The position numbers and the translations under genes were made by a program. The notes below the pieces were generated by a model. It saw nothing but the letters and a program-made list of their open reading frames with translations, was not told where the DNA came from and ran no database searches. DNA of 64,000 nt from positions 1 to 64,000 of IMG/VR virus record IMGVR_UViG_3300010354_000057; one strand, given 5' to 3'. The stretch's first letter is position 1. Each line of letters opens with the position of its first letter. Below are positions 37,614 through 47,132 of this stretch, piece by piece. Origin of the DNA: a virus.

Positions 37614-40600
37614 ATGGGTCTTAGCCGCTTAGATAATTTCCTGAAAAATAGTAGAGGAAATACCCTTTATGTTGATCCATCGAGTATAGATGCTACTGAT
37701 AGTATCGAAAATCAAGGCAATTCTCTTGCCCGTCCTTTTAAATCAATCCAAAGAGCACTGATAGAAGCCGCAAGATTTTCCTATCAAAGAGGATTTGATA
37801 ATGATAGATTTGGTAGGACGACTATTATAGTTTATCCAGGTGATCATATTATTGATAATAGACCTGGATGGATACCCATACATGAAGCGCCTGTTAGTGG
37901 CAGTAATTGGAGGCAAAGAAGTGGGGCATTATCTAATAATTTTACTGCTTTTAATTTAGATTCAAATTTTGATGTATTTGATGATGAAAATGATTTATAT
38001 AAGTTCAATAGTGTTTATGGTGGAGTAATTATTCCTCGTGGAACTTCTTTAGTTGGACTAGATCTTAGAAAAACAAAAATAAGACCTAGATTTGTTCCAG
38101 ATCCAACAAATGATAACATTTCTTCAACAGCAATTTTTAGAGTAACTGGATCTTGTTATTTTTATCAATTTACTCTTTTTGATGCTGATCCAGCGGGAAC
38201 GGTTTATAATTCATATAATACTACAAAATTTGTTCCAAACTATTCTCACCATAAAGTTACTGCTTTTGAATATGCTGATGGTGCAAATCCAGTAAAATTT
38301 AATGATACATTTTTAACATATTCTACTGATAGAACGGACTTAGATTTATATTATCAGAAAATTGGATTGGCATATGGTCCATCTAGTGGTAGAGATATTC
38401 AAAATGATTATCCAAGCACTCTCATTGATGTACAAGCAAAGGTTGATGAATTTAGAATTGTTGGATCTAAAGGACAGGATGTTGGAATTACTAGCATTAA
38501 ATCTGGTAATGGTGTTACTGCTACTACGACTATTACCGTAGATCTTGAAGAGGTAATTCCAGGAATAGACGTAGATACTCCCATTAGAATTGAAGGAGTT
38601 CCAGTTTCTGGATATAATGGACAATATGTAATATCTACTGTTGAATCTCCCACTAGAATTACATATAAAACTTCTGTTGCTCCTGTAAATCCTCTTCCAA
38701 CTATTGTTAGTGGATCCCCAACTCTTAATATTGTAGTAGATACAGTTACTTCATCATCACCTTATATCTTTAACTGTTCACTAAGATCAGTTTTTGGTAT
38801 GTGTGGATTACATGCTGATGGAAGCAAAGCAGATGGATTTAAATCCATGGTTGTTGCTCAATTTACTGGTATTGGATTGCAGAAAGATGACAATGCCTTT
38901 GTGAAGTATAATTCTTCTACGGGTGTTTATGAAGATAGTACTGCTGTAACTAATATTCATACTAATTCATCTGCTTTATACAAACCAACATACGAAAGTT
39001 TTCATATTAAAGCATCTAATGATGCTTTCTTACAGTTAGTATCAATTTTTGCTATTGGTTATGCTAATCACTTCTTAGTAGAAAGTGGTGGTGATCATTC
39101 TATTACTAATTCAAACTCTAACTTTGGTGCAAAAGCATTAGTTGCTAGAGGATTTAAGAGAGAATCATTCCCAAGAGATGATACTGGATTTATAACTCAT
39201 ATTATCCCACCAAAAGAAATTGAAAATTCCGATGTAACAATTGAATTTGATGCTATTGATGTTGGAAGGACAGTTGGAATTGCTTCTACGTCTAGATTAT
39301 ATCTTTATAATAGAACTAATCCTAATGATCCCCCAAACCATATTTTAGAGGGATATAGAATAGGTGCTAAAAAAGGTGATAGTCTTCATGTATTAATTAA
39401 TGATGGTAACGGGACTACTCAATCCTTATCTGCTAGAATAGTAATGCCAAATACCCAAAACACGGGTATTTATGAATCAACTTATAGGAAAATAGTTCAT
39501 GTCGGTAGAACTAATGCTGGTATTAATAGTATTGCTGCAGATACATTAACTTTTACCACACCTCACAAATTCATAAATGGTGAAACGATTAGAATTTTTA
39601 GTAGTACTGGTGAACTTCCAGATGGATTGAATCACAATCAAGTTTATTATGCAATTACTAGTGGAGTTAATGCCGATCAAATTCAAATAGCACAAACTTT
39701 TAATGATACTGTTACTGCTGATGCTATTTCTATTAATAATAAAGGTGGAATACTATTAGTAGAGAGTAGAGTATCAGATAAAGTTTCTGGTGATCCTGGA
39801 CACCCAATTCAATTTGATACTAATGTTGGTCAATGGTATTTGACTGTAAGTGGGATATCAACCTTTAATAATTTAACACCAGCAATCGTTGGATTGGGAA
39901 CTACATCACTGGGGAATGCTACATCTAGATCATTTATAAAAAGAAAACCAGATACTAGATCTTTAAGTGATAAAATTTATAAAGCTAGATATGTTATTCC
40001 AAGAGATGCTGTAGTTGTTGCAAGACCACCTCAAGAAGGATTTGTAATTCAAGAATCTAATGATACTATTGGTGGAACATCTGCGGAAATTTTGAAGTAT
40101 AATAGTGTAGATTCTGTATCTTTATCCAATAGTTCTGAATTAAGAAACTATAGATTAATATCTAATGCTATTTGGGATAGTTTAGTAGGTATTGCGACTT
40201 ATACCACAGAAGTTCCCCATGAATTATCTGTTGGATCTTTAGTTGAAATTAAAAATATTAAAACCACGACAAACACTGCTGGAATTGGTAACAGTGGGTT
40301 TAATGGATATTATGAGGTAACTTCTAAACCAACCAGACGATCTTTTACAGTAGGATTAACTACTAATCCTGGAACTTTTATTAGCAATACCTCTTTAAGA
40401 AATCAAAATTTACCTTATTATCGTAGAGCAAGATTTAATAATACTTTTGTAGTCTATAAGACTAAAGAAATTCAAGAATATGTTCCAAATGATAAAGATG
40501 GAATTTATCATTTAACCCTTCTAAGTGTTTCTAATTCACCTAATGTTGTACCTTTTGATGGATTAAAATTTTCTCAACCAATCAAAAATCTTTACCCACA

Positions 40601-43499
40601 ATTAGATAGAGATAACTCAGATTCTGATCCACCAAAAGCAACTTCGTTTGCTCTACCAAATCCTATTGGATTAGTTGAAATTAACAACCCAGAATATAGC
40701 ATTACTAGAGAAACACTAGTAAATCAGTTACATGATTTTGCTGTTGGATTTGGATTAACCGATATTAGATCTTCGTCTGGTGTAGCGCATACTCTGTATA
40801 CAAAATTAGATCATGGACTAAACAGAATTACCACTGTTGGTATTGTTAGTACTGGTGTAAATTATGGTACTGGATCTGGAACAGACCAAACTTTATATAA
40901 TGCTCGTTTAGTTGGATTCGCTGGATCAACTACTGGAAAATTTGCTACCGCTAATGTAAAGATTAATGCTACTGGTAGAATTACTGCTGTTAATATTGTT
41001 GATGGTGGTAGTGCATATGGAATTGGCAATACTTTAGCCGTTGTTGGTATTGCAACAACTACTGGGCATATTGTTGGTGTTGTATCTGTAACTGGAATAT
41101 ACAATAATATTGGAGATTGTATTGCCATAGAAGGTGTACAAGGGGATACATTTAAAACTTATAATAATCTGTATAGAATTACAAGTATAAATGTAGGGCA
41201 AGAAAAACAAATACAGGTTTCTTCATCATCAACAGTTACTGCTGATTATGAATTTGTTGGATCATTCCCGATAACTGGTGTTAATACTAATGGATTAATT
41301 AATGTTAATAGTGATGCTTTGCTTTATACTGCTGCATATGTTTCTGGTAAAACTTTAGGAATTTCATCGATAACATATACCAAAACAACTGGTATTGCTA
41401 GTGTTACTTTTTCTGAACCTCATGGTTATTATGTTGACAATAAAATAAGAATTAGTGGATTTAATGAAGGATTTTATAATGATGATTTTATTGTAAAGAA
41501 AATTCATAGTGTAACGTCTATAGATGTTTTTGTTGGTGTATCTACTATTTCTTTAGGAACGACTTCAACTTCTGGTGCTTATGCTTTTAAACCAGGATTT
41601 GGTGCTCAAGGTGGATTTTTATCGGATAATAATGAAAGAACATCTGGAAGAATAACTCCATATTATGCTGGCATTACAACTACTTTATCTGTAGCATTAA
41701 CTAACCCAAGCACAAATGTCCTTACTGTTGGCAATGCTTTAAGACTTAATCTACAAGTTGGAGATTATTTGATAGTTAATAATGAAATTATGAGGGTGTC
41801 CTCTACTGTTACATCTTCAACACAAATTAATGTTTTCCGTGGTTTATTTGGTAGTTCTAAAGAAAGTCACTCTGTAAATTCTGTTATAAGAAGAATTAAA
41901 TTCTTACCAATTGAATTTAGAAGAAATTCAATTCTTCGTGCATCTGGACATACATTTGAATACCTTGGATTTGGTCCTGGTAACTATTCCACAGCGTTAC
42001 CAGAAAGACAGGATAGAAAATTCACCGATACTGAAAGAATACTTTCTCAGGCAGTTAGTGATGACGGTGGTGCTCCAATCTACACAGGAATGGATGATCG
42101 TGGTAATAATTATACTGTTAATGCCGTTACTAATTCGTCAACAGGTCAAGAACTTCTAGTAAATACTCCAATTCCTTCTGTAAGAGGTGAAGATCTAACT
42201 TCTGATACAACTTCTATTGGATTTGATGTTCAATCTACTTCAGAATTGACGATTGAAAGATCTTTAAAGGTTGAAGGTGGAACTTCTGGGACAATAATTT
42301 CCGAATTTAATGGACCTGTTATATTCAATAATAAATTATCGTCTAATTCTGATGAAGGAATTGAGGCAAACTCTTTATTCCTTCAGGGTGATGCTACTAT
42401 TTCTAGAAGATATACTGTGGGTGTATCTCAACCATCTCTTGCAGGTATCCCAGGAGATATTGTATTCTATTCTGATCCACATCCAGGTGGCACCATTGGA
42501 TGGGTATATACTGTAGAAAATGATTGGAAAGAATTTGCACCAATTAAGAATAATAATGGTCATTTTGTAGGTATCTTTAGTGGAACATTTATTGGTGATG
42601 GATCTAATCTTAGTAGTGTTTCTGATATTTGGGTATTTGATGGGGTTGGTATTTCAACCACTGCAAATGTTGGTATTGAAACTACCTCAGCAAAACCAGG
42701 ATATTCTTTATATGCTTCTGGTCCAGTATTATTTGAAAATAACGTAGAGTTTAGATCGCAATCACTTCTCTGGAATATCACTAATGGTTTCTTAGTTAAT
42801 ACTGGTATTACCACATTTAATCAACAATTAAATGCTAATACATTCAGAACAGTAGGTGTTGCTACGTTCCAAAATGATGTTATTGTAACTACAAACCCAG
42901 CGACAACTGGTGATACCGCAGGAAATTATTTAAAATTTGTACAAACTGATACTAATATAAACGCTTCTTATTTCTACGGTGGTATTCTTTGGGATGGTAA
43001 TGATTCTGGGAATAATGGGACCAGGGGATATATTAGAGGTGAATCTGAGGGAACATCTGGACAATTTGCTATAACTTTTGCCACGCAAGGATCTGGTGCA
43101 AGTAATCCTCAAGAGAGATTAAGACTTGATAGTGCTGGTGATGTAAATGTTATTAATAACTTAAACGTTGGTGTTAATATTGTTGCTGCAGGTGAAATAA
43201 CCGCTAATTCTGATGAAAGAATAAAAACCAATATTAAGACAATTGACAATGCACTCGACAAAGTTCTACAACTTCGTGGAGTTGAGTATGATCGTACAGA
43301 TATTGACAAGCATCAAATTGGTGTTATTGCACAAGAAGTTGAAAAAGTCTTCCCAGATCTAGTCCTAGATGGTGAGAAAAAGTCTGTTGCTTATGGTAAC
43401 ATGGTGGCAGTTCTTATTGAGGCAATCAAAGAGCAACAAAAGCAAATTGATGCTCAATCCAAGCAAATTGAAGAACTGATCAAAAGACTTGACGGTTAA
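37614..43499 (+). CDS. Large tail fibre/baseplate fibre protein with S74 chaperone domain (1961 aa)
   Basis: The N-terminus (LYVDPSSIDATDSIENQGNS, ARPFKSIQRALIEAARFSYQ, TIIVYPGDHIIDNRPGW) is a pectate-lyase-type beta-helix opening. The middle is repetitive beta structure, with several Gly-rich GxxY elements. The final ~97 residues carry the S74 intramolecular chaperone: NSDERIKTNIKTIDNALDKV, VEYDRTDIDKHQIGVIAQEV and LVLDGEKKSVAYGNM. Self-cleavage is expected just before Ser of NSDER, after which a coiled coil (EAIKEQQKQIDAQSKQIEEL) is released. It probably makes a trimeric fibre for host recognition. Confidence 0.88.
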   Translation: MGLSRLDNFLKNSRGNTLYVDPSSIDATDSIENQGNSLARPFKSIQRALIEAARFSYQRGFDNDRFGRTTIIVYPGDHIIDNRPGWIPIHEAPVSGSNWRQRSGALSNNFTAFNLDSNFDVFDDENDLYKFNSVYGGVIIPRGTSLVGLDLRKTKIRPRFVPDPTNDNISSTAIFRVTGSCYFYQFTLFDADPAGTVYNSYNTTKFVPNYSHHKVTAFEYADGANPVKFNDTFLTYSTDRTDLDLYYQKIGLAYGPSSGRDIQNDYPSTLIDVQAKVDEFRIVGSKGQDVGITSIKSGNGVTATTTITVDLEEVIPGIDVDTPIRIEGVPVSGYNGQYVISTVESPTRITYKTSVAPVNPLPTIVSGSPTLNIVVDTVTSSSPYIFNCSLRSVFGMCGLHADGSKADGFKSMVVAQFTGIGLQKDDNAFVKYNSSTGVYEDSTAVTNIHTNSSALYKPTYESFHIKASNDAFLQLVSIFAIGYANHFLVESGGDHSITNSNSNFGAKALVARGFKRESFPRDDTGFITHIIPPKEIENSDVTIEFDAIDVGRTVGIASTSRLYLYNRTNPNDPPNHILEGYRIGAKKGDSLHVLINDGNGTTQSLSARIVMPNTQNTGIYESTYRKIVHVGRTNAGINSIAADTLTFTTPHKFINGETIRIFSSTGELPDGLNHNQVYYAITSGVNADQIQIAQTFNDTVTADAISINNKGGILLVESRVSDKVSGDPGHPIQFDTNVGQWYLTVSGISTFNNLTPAIVGLGTTSLGNATSRSFIKRKPDTRSLSDKIYKARYVIPRDAVVVARPPQEGFVIQESNDTIGGTSAEILKYNSVDSVSLSNSSELRNYRLISNAIWDSLVGIATYTTEVPHELSVGSLVEIKNIKTTTNTAGIGNSGFNGYYEVTSKPTRRSFTVGLTTNPGTFISNTSLRNQNLPYYRRARFNNTFVVYKTKEIQEYVPNDKDGIYHLTLLSVSNSPNVVPFDGLKFSQPIKNLYPQLDRDNSDSDPPKATSFALPNPIGLVEINNPEYSITRETLVNQLHDFAVGFGLTDIRSSSGVAHTLYTKLDHGLNRITTVGIVSTGVNYGTGSGTDQTLYNARLVGFAGSTTGKFATANVKINATGRITAVNIVDGGSAYGIGNTLAVVGIATTTGHIVGVVSVTGIYNNIGDCIAIEGVQGDTFKTYNNLYRITSINVGQEKQIQVSSSSTVTADYEFVGSFPITGVNTNGLINVNSDALLYTAAYVSGKTLGISSITYTKTTGIASVTFSEPHGYYVDNKIRISGFNEGFYNDDFIVKKIHSVTSIDVFVGVSTISLGTTSTSGAYAFKPGFGAQGGFLSDNNERTSGRITPYYAGITTTLSVALTNPSTNVLTVGNALRLNLQVGDYLIVNNEIMRVSSTVTSSTQINVFRGLFGSSKESHSVNSVIRRIKFLPIEFRRNSILRASGHTFEYLGFGPGNYSTALPERQDRKFTDTERILSQAVSDDGGAPIYTGMDDRGNNYTVNAVTNSSTGQELLVNTPIPSVRGEDLTSDTTSIGFDVQSTSELTIERSLKVEGGTSGTIISEFNGPVIFNNKLSSNSDEGIEANSLFLQGDATISRRYTVGVSQPSLAGIPGDIVFYSDPHPGGTIGWVYTVENDWKEFAPIKNNNGHFVGIFSGTFIGDGSNLSSVSDIWVFDGVGISTTANVGIETTSAKPGYSLYASGPVLFENNVEFRSQSLLWNITNGFLVNTGITTFNQQLNANTFRTVGVATFQNDVIVTTNPATTGDTAGNYLKFVQTDTNINASYFYGGILWDGNDSGNNGTRGYIRGESEGTSGQFAITFATQGSGASNPQERLRLDSAGDVNVINNLNVGVNIVAAGEITANSDERIKTNIKTIDNALDKVLQLRGVEYDRTDIDKHQIGVIAQEVEKVFPDLVLDGEKKSVAYGNMVAVLIEAIKEQQKQIDAQSKQIEELIKRLDG

Positions 43500-43522
43500 T
43501 TGACCAGTTGATAAACTGTCAC

Positions 43523-43550
43523 AAGGGGTCCCCCAGGACCCCTTCTTTTT
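43523..43550 (+). terminator. Rho-independent terminator after the long fibre gene
   Basis: AAGGGGTCC/GGACCCCTT is a perfect 9-bp stem with a CCCA loop, followed by CTTTTT. A nearby TATAAT (43555-43560) lacks a clear -35 box. Confidence 0.92.
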
Positions 43551-43573
43551 GCTGTATAATAATTCTATCGTCA

Positions 43574-44815
43574 ATGAGTTCCATGTTCCAACTTCGCCCC
43601 CATCAGAAATCTGCTCTTGAGGCGATGCTGCTTCATGCCAAAGGAATTGTCGTTGCTCCGACTGGTGCAGGCAAGAGTATCATTGCTATCTATGATACCA
43701 TCCGTCAGTTTGCTCTAGGCAATCAGACTGTGGTAGTCGTTGCTCCTAGGTTGCTGCTTGCTCAGCAGTTGTGCTCTGAGTTTATGGAGCACATCACTGA
43801 CGCCTCTGTGATGCATGTTCACTCTGCTAAGGATTGTCATTACTTTGCTACAACTAAACCTTCTGAGATTGGTGACTGGTGTGAAAATACTCAGGGTAAC
43901 AAACTGATCTTCACTACCTATAACTCTCTTCAGCGTGTCGTTGATGCAGGTATTCATGTTAATGCTATCTATTTTGACGAAGCACACAATTCTGTTAAAA
44001 AGTCATTTTTTGATGGCACACGCATTCTATCTAAGTATGCTGATCGTTGCTATTTCTTTACTGCAACTCCGAAGTATTCTGCTACTCCGAAGAAACCAGG
44101 AATGAATGATCAGGAAGTATATGGTAAGATCATTTTCAATGTTCCTGCCCCTGAACTGATTGCTAACGGTTCTATTCTCCCTCCTAAGATTAATGCTATG
44201 AACATTGGTTTTGTCCGTGATAAGGATCAGAACCCTGCTGAAAGGGATTGTATGACCCTTCTGGACACGATCCTCAATGAGGATCATATGGACAAAGTTC
44301 TTGTCGCTGCACCCAACACTCAGGTTTTGATCCGTATGATTGCTGAGACTGACTTTATGACAGAAGTTCAGTCTTATGGATATGATGTTCTCTGGATTAC
44401 CGCTAAGTATGGTGCGTTCATCAACAACACTAAAATCAGTCGTGAAGAGTTCTTTAACAAAATTTCTGATTTTGGCAAAGATCCCAACAAAAAGTTCATT
44501 GTCCTTCATTACTCCATCCTTAGCGAAGGTATTTCTGTGCCTGGTCTTACTTCTCTTGTTATGATGCGTCAGATGAATGTGATTGAAATGTGTCAGTCTA
44601 TTGGTCGTGTCATCCGTCTCCATCTGGATGATATTAAAGGCATTCAGAATGGACAAATCAAAGCAGGTGATCTGGATGCCTATACCAAGTCTTTTGGTTT
44701 GATCCATGTCCCTGTTTACAGCAACACTGGCATCTCTACTGTGCGTCGCCTGCAATCTGTGGTTGACACCGTGTTTGTTGAAGGTCAACCTGCTATCTCG
44801 GTAATCAAAAAATGA
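43574..44815 (+). CDS. SF2 DNA/RNA helicase, UvsW-like
   Basis: Superfamily 2 motifs are in order: Walker A APTGAGKS (residues 28-35), DEAH box in YFDEAHNS (~134), FTATP (~160), and QSIGRVIR (~341) as motif VI. At 413 residues it is shorter than T4 UvsW (587), so it may be a smaller relative of the UvsW/RecG-type annealing helicases. Third positions are noticeably richer in C and G (CTG, GTC, CGT) than in neighbours, suggesting recent acquisition or translational tuning. The ATG giving MSSMFQLRPHQKSALEAM is chosen; upstream frame is junk. The stop codon overlaps the next ATG. Confidence 0.85.
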   Translation: MSSMFQLRPHQKSALEAMLLHAKGIVVAPTGAGKSIIAIYDTIRQFALGNQTVVVVAPRLLLAQQLCSEFMEHITDASVMHVHSAKDCHYFATTKPSEIGDWCENTQGNKLIFTTYNSLQRVVDAGIHVNAIYFDEAHNSVKKSFFDGTRILSKYADRCYFFTATPKYSATPKKPGMNDQEVYGKIIFNVPAPELIANGSILPPKINAMNIGFVRDKDQNPAERDCMTLLDTILNEDHMDKVLVAAPNTQVLIRMIAETDFMTEVQSYGYDVLWITAKYGAFINNTKISREEFFNKISDFGKDPNKKFIVLHYSILSEGISVPGLTSLVMMRQMNVIEMCQSIGRVIRLHLDDIKGIQNGQIKAGDLDAYTKSFGLIHVPVYSNTGISTVRRLQSVVDTVFVEGQPAISVIKK

Positions 44816-45255
44816 GATATGAGTTTATAAAGCAGGGTTTCCTGGAATGTGTTGGATTGACCTGGGAAGACATTGATCTACAGATACAAAATGAAGTTCA
44901 AAGGAGAAAATGTAGAGTTATTGGTGAGAGTTATGAAGATGTGACATATCTTCTTTTAGATAATCAAAGATTTCAACCCAATATTACAAAAGTTCATCGA
45001 GAGATGATTGAAAAATATAATCTCAATGTTTTACACATATATGCATCGAAAAATTATAAAGGGAAAACCTTTGGTAGGCACTGCGATAATCAGAATGTTT
45101 TGATAGTTCAATCTATTGGTAAAATGGAATATAAATTTGATGATGATCAAATTATTTGTTTGCAACCTGGAGATGGTTTGTATATTCCTAAAGGTATGTA
45201 TCATGACCCTATATCAAGTGAACCTAGGGTCACATTAAGTTTTTCTTGGAGTTAA
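44812..45255 (+). CDS. Cupin/JmjC-like protein, 147 aa
   Basis: A double-stranded beta-helix pattern is visible in the second half: FGRHCDNQNVLIVQSIGKME, then DDDQIICLQPGDGLYIPKGM and YHDPISSEPRVTLSFSW. The HxD (H-C-D) element, LxPGDxLYIPxGxxH and terminal strand match JmjC/cupin-8-like oxygenases, with H and D as metal ligands. The first half is alpha-helical. Its start overlaps the helicase stop codon. It could hydroxylate a protein or ribosomal target, but the substrate is unknown. Confidence 0.65.
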   Translation: MRYEFIKQGFLECVGLTWEDIDLQIQNEVQRRKCRVIGESYEDVTYLLLDNQRFQPNITKVHREMIEKYNLNVLHIYASKNYKGKTFGRHCDNQNVLIVQSIGKMEYKFDDDQIICLQPGDGLYIPKGMYHDPISSEPRVTLSFSWS

Positions 45256-45257
45256 TT

Positions 45258-45431
45258 ATGATTGAAGGATTTGTCACTAAAGATGGGTATGCTGCTGTTC
45301 CTTTCGGAAAACAACTTATGGTTATTTACGATGGACAGCAGTTGAAAGTATGTAGAACTGAAAGTTCTGCTCGTAAATTCATTAAACAACACTCATCTCA
45401 ACCAAAATCAGGCACTGTTTTCGTTAAATGA
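45258..45431 (+). CDS. Small hypothetical protein, 57 aa
   Basis: The ATG giving MIEGFVTKDGYAAVPFGKQL lies just after the cupin stop codon. The protein looks like a small beta hairpin plus helix (ESSARKFIKQHSSQPKSGTV). It overlaps the next start codon by four bases. Function unknown. Confidence 0.55.
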   Translation: MIEGFVTKDGYAAVPFGKQLMVIYDGQQLKVCRTESSARKFIKQHSSQPKSGTVFVK

Positions 45432-45637
45432 TTATGAAGAAAGAAAAGACCAAGTTTATCTGTGTTTCTCCCCTTACAAACAAAGCAAAAATTCATTTTC
45501 ATCTTGACATGGATAATCTTCATTCTTGTCGCGTAAAAGATGAAAAAGATGGTAGAATGTATCTTGAATCTTTGAATAAAAAACATTATTTTTGGATGGA
45601 TAAGAAAAATGATTCAAATTGGAGGATTGAAAAATGA
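45428..45637 (+). CDS. Small basic hypothetical protein, 69 aa
   Basis: Lysine-rich at the start (MIMKKEKTKFICVSPLTNKA) with a central LDMDNLHSCRVKDEKDG and an aromatic end (KHYFWMDKKNDSNWRIEK). It overlaps its neighbours at both ends, in an operon of small genes. No family recognised. Confidence 0.55.
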   Translation: MIMKKEKTKFICVSPLTNKAKIHFHLDMDNLHSCRVKDEKDGRMYLESLNKKHYFWMDKKNDSNWRIEK

Positions 45638-45843
45638 AAATTAGAGCTACCCCAGACACATTAGTTACAATTACCGTAGATAAAGAAGGATTGGAAACTA
45701 TGATTAATGCTGCATCTGCAGCGATTACATCTATTAATGAATGGAATATGGGTGATGAGTATGATACTGATGTAACCCCATATCATGAACTTTTAGAAGC
45801 ACTTAGGGAAAAATATAAAAATGTTTATGGAGAACTTTCATAA
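45634..45843 (+). CDS. Small hypothetical protein, 69 aa
   Basis: Begins MKIRATPDTLVTITVDKEGL and is mostly helical later (MINAASAAITSINEWNMGDE, YHELLEALREKYKNVYG). It overlaps the previous stop codon and the next start. It may be a small regulatory or inhibitor-like protein, but there is no specific evidence. Confidence 0.55.
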   Translation: MKIRATPDTLVTITVDKEGLETMINAASAAITSINEWNMGDEYDTDVTPYHELLEALREKYKNVYGELS

Positions 45844-46321
45844 AAACTTTTTTATCCACAATGATGAAGTATTAATTTATTTCTGTGCTTTGGTGGATAC
45901 TCTTCAAAAAGCATCAAAAAAATATCGTGATGTAACTAATCATTGTTTGTCTCCTAATTGCTTTGCCTCAAATAATCTTATAGAATTACTCAAAGATTAT
46001 TTGTTTGTAGACAATATCAACTTGATTTTGGAAGAATGTCAAAATCACCTTCCAGATCAAGTTGATTATTTCTATATGCATATGATAGACTATAAAAATG
46101 GTGGTGATATGCTTATCCATAAACATGATCATAATGAAGACTATTCTTTCATTTTATATCTTAACGATTGTGATGATGGGCATACTATTTTATACCTAGA
46201 TAGACCTATTAGAATTAAACCAGAACGGGGAAAAATATTAATTTTTTCTTCAGATGTTTATCATTCGGCAACATTTTCAAAGAATAAAAAGATATTAGTC
46301 GGGGGTTTAAAAATAAAATGA
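45821..46321 (+). CDS. 2OG-Fe(II) oxygenase-like protein, 166 aa
   Basis: The core motif MLIHKHDHNEDYSFILYLND supplies an HxHDH cluster consistent with Fe binding, followed by FSSDVYHSATFSKNKKILVG as the distal His and 2OG-binding element. The fold resembles prolyl-4-hydroxylase-type enzymes. Two adjacent ATG codons (giving MFMENFHKN or MENFHKN) are possible starts. It overlaps the 3' end of the preceding gene and its stop codon overlaps the next ATG, so it is part of a coupled operon of oxygenases. Confidence 0.7.
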   Translation: MFMENFHKNFFIHNDEVLIYFCALVDTLQKASKKYRDVTNHCLSPNCFASNNLIELLKDYLFVDNINLILEECQNHLPDQVDYFYMHMIDYKNGGDMLIHKHDHNEDYSFILYLNDCDDGHTILYLDRPIRIKPERGKILIFSSDVYHSATFSKNKKILVGGLKIK

Positions 46322-46941
46322 AAAGAAAGTATCCCCCAGACAATAGAAAATATACTACGATGAGTTATTTTGGTAAAACATTGTATCATGCATATAATGT
46401 TTTGTCCGAAGAAGATAGGATTGGATTGTTGGAAGAAATAAATGATGAAATAGATAAAAATTCATCTGGAGAGTACAATATTGTTGAGGCAACTAGCACT
46501 TTATCAACAAGGAAAATTAAAAATCACAAATGCTGGTTTAATTTTTTCCGAATGGTTAAAGAGCATCTAGTACAATACTCTAAGATAACTAATAACCCAA
46601 ATGTACAGACTTTAAAAGTTGCTGAATATTGGGCTAAAAGAATGAAAGATAATATCAGTGATGAAGATTATCATAATGAAATGTACATATATTATGGTAA
46701 TCTTCATTCACATAATAATCTTGATCTTGGATTAATATATTATCTACAAAATCCATCTAGAATTTATGGAACTATTATAGAAGAAGATGGGGTTGAATTT
46801 ATAGTTCCTGGAGATCAAAATTCTTTGATTATTCATCATCCAGATATTAATCATGAGGCAGTTCTTCCACACCCATCATTTCTTAAAGATACTTGTAGGT
46901 GTGTTTTAATTGTTGATTTTAAATATCCCAAGAATATCTAA
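46318..46941 (+). CDS. 2OG-Fe(II) oxygenase-like protein, paralog A
   Basis: A 207-residue protein with paired metal-binding segments: GNLHSHNNLDLGLIYYLQNP and VPGDQNSLIIHHPDINHEAV, and a final RCVLIVDFKY strand. The sequence is strongly similar throughout to the gene product near 48.8 kb (both begin with YPPDxRxxTTMxYFGxTLYHAYNVLS). A third distant relative without metal ligands lies near 2 kb. It is probably an Fe(II)/2OG dioxygenase with unknown target. A CTAAATA late motif overlaps its stop codon. Confidence 0.65.
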   Translation: MKRKYPPDNRKYTTMSYFGKTLYHAYNVLSEEDRIGLLEEINDEIDKNSSGEYNIVEATSTLSTRKIKNHKCWFNFFRMVKEHLVQYSKITNNPNVQTLKVAEYWAKRMKDNISDEDYHNEMYIYYGNLHSHNNLDLGLIYYLQNPSRIYGTIIEEDGVEFIVPGDQNSLIIHHPDINHEAVLPHPSFLKDTCRCVLIVDFKYPKNI

Positions 46942-46944
46942 ATA
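46938..46944 (+). promoter_or_regulatory. T4-type late promoter motif CTAAATA
   Basis: CTAAATAAATT overlaps the preceding stop codon and lies 28 bases before the 54-aa gene. Confidence 0.5.
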
Positions 46945-46965
46945 AATTTAATTACGAGAATTTTT

Positions 46966-47130
46966 ATGGGTGATACTGATAAGTGGAACAGAGGATTAGA
47001 TTTGTTTATTGAAAGTGTTCATAAACCAGACCATGAACTTAGGCAATGTGCCCACAATCAAAAGTGTTATAATGAACTCATGGCAGTTCGTGAGAATGTG
47101 CTAGAATATTTAAAAACTCTGAGACGGTAA
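46966..47130 (+). CDS. Small hypothetical protein, 54 aa
   Basis: The frame begins MGDTDKWNRGLDLFIESVHK and ends in TLRR. A late-type motif lies 28 bases upstream, a good ATG context is present, and the gene fills an otherwise empty gap exactly. The protein is helical with a Cys/His pair (LRQCAHNQKCYN). It is below the usual ORF size limit but looks genuine. Function unknown. Confidence 0.6.
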   Translation: MGDTDKWNRGLDLFIESVHKPDHELRQCAHNQKCYNELMAVRENVLEYLKTLRR

Positions 47131-47132
47131 AT

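Noticed and set aside
43555-43560. TATAAT before the helicase as a promoter
   Set aside because: There is no acceptable -35 hexamer at 16-18 bases upstream, where the terminator hairpin lies.
44027-44788. 253-codon minus-strand frame opposite the helicase
   Set aside because: It is a shadow of the helicase codons; the plus strand carries all SF2 motifs, and the antisense product has no recognisable domain.
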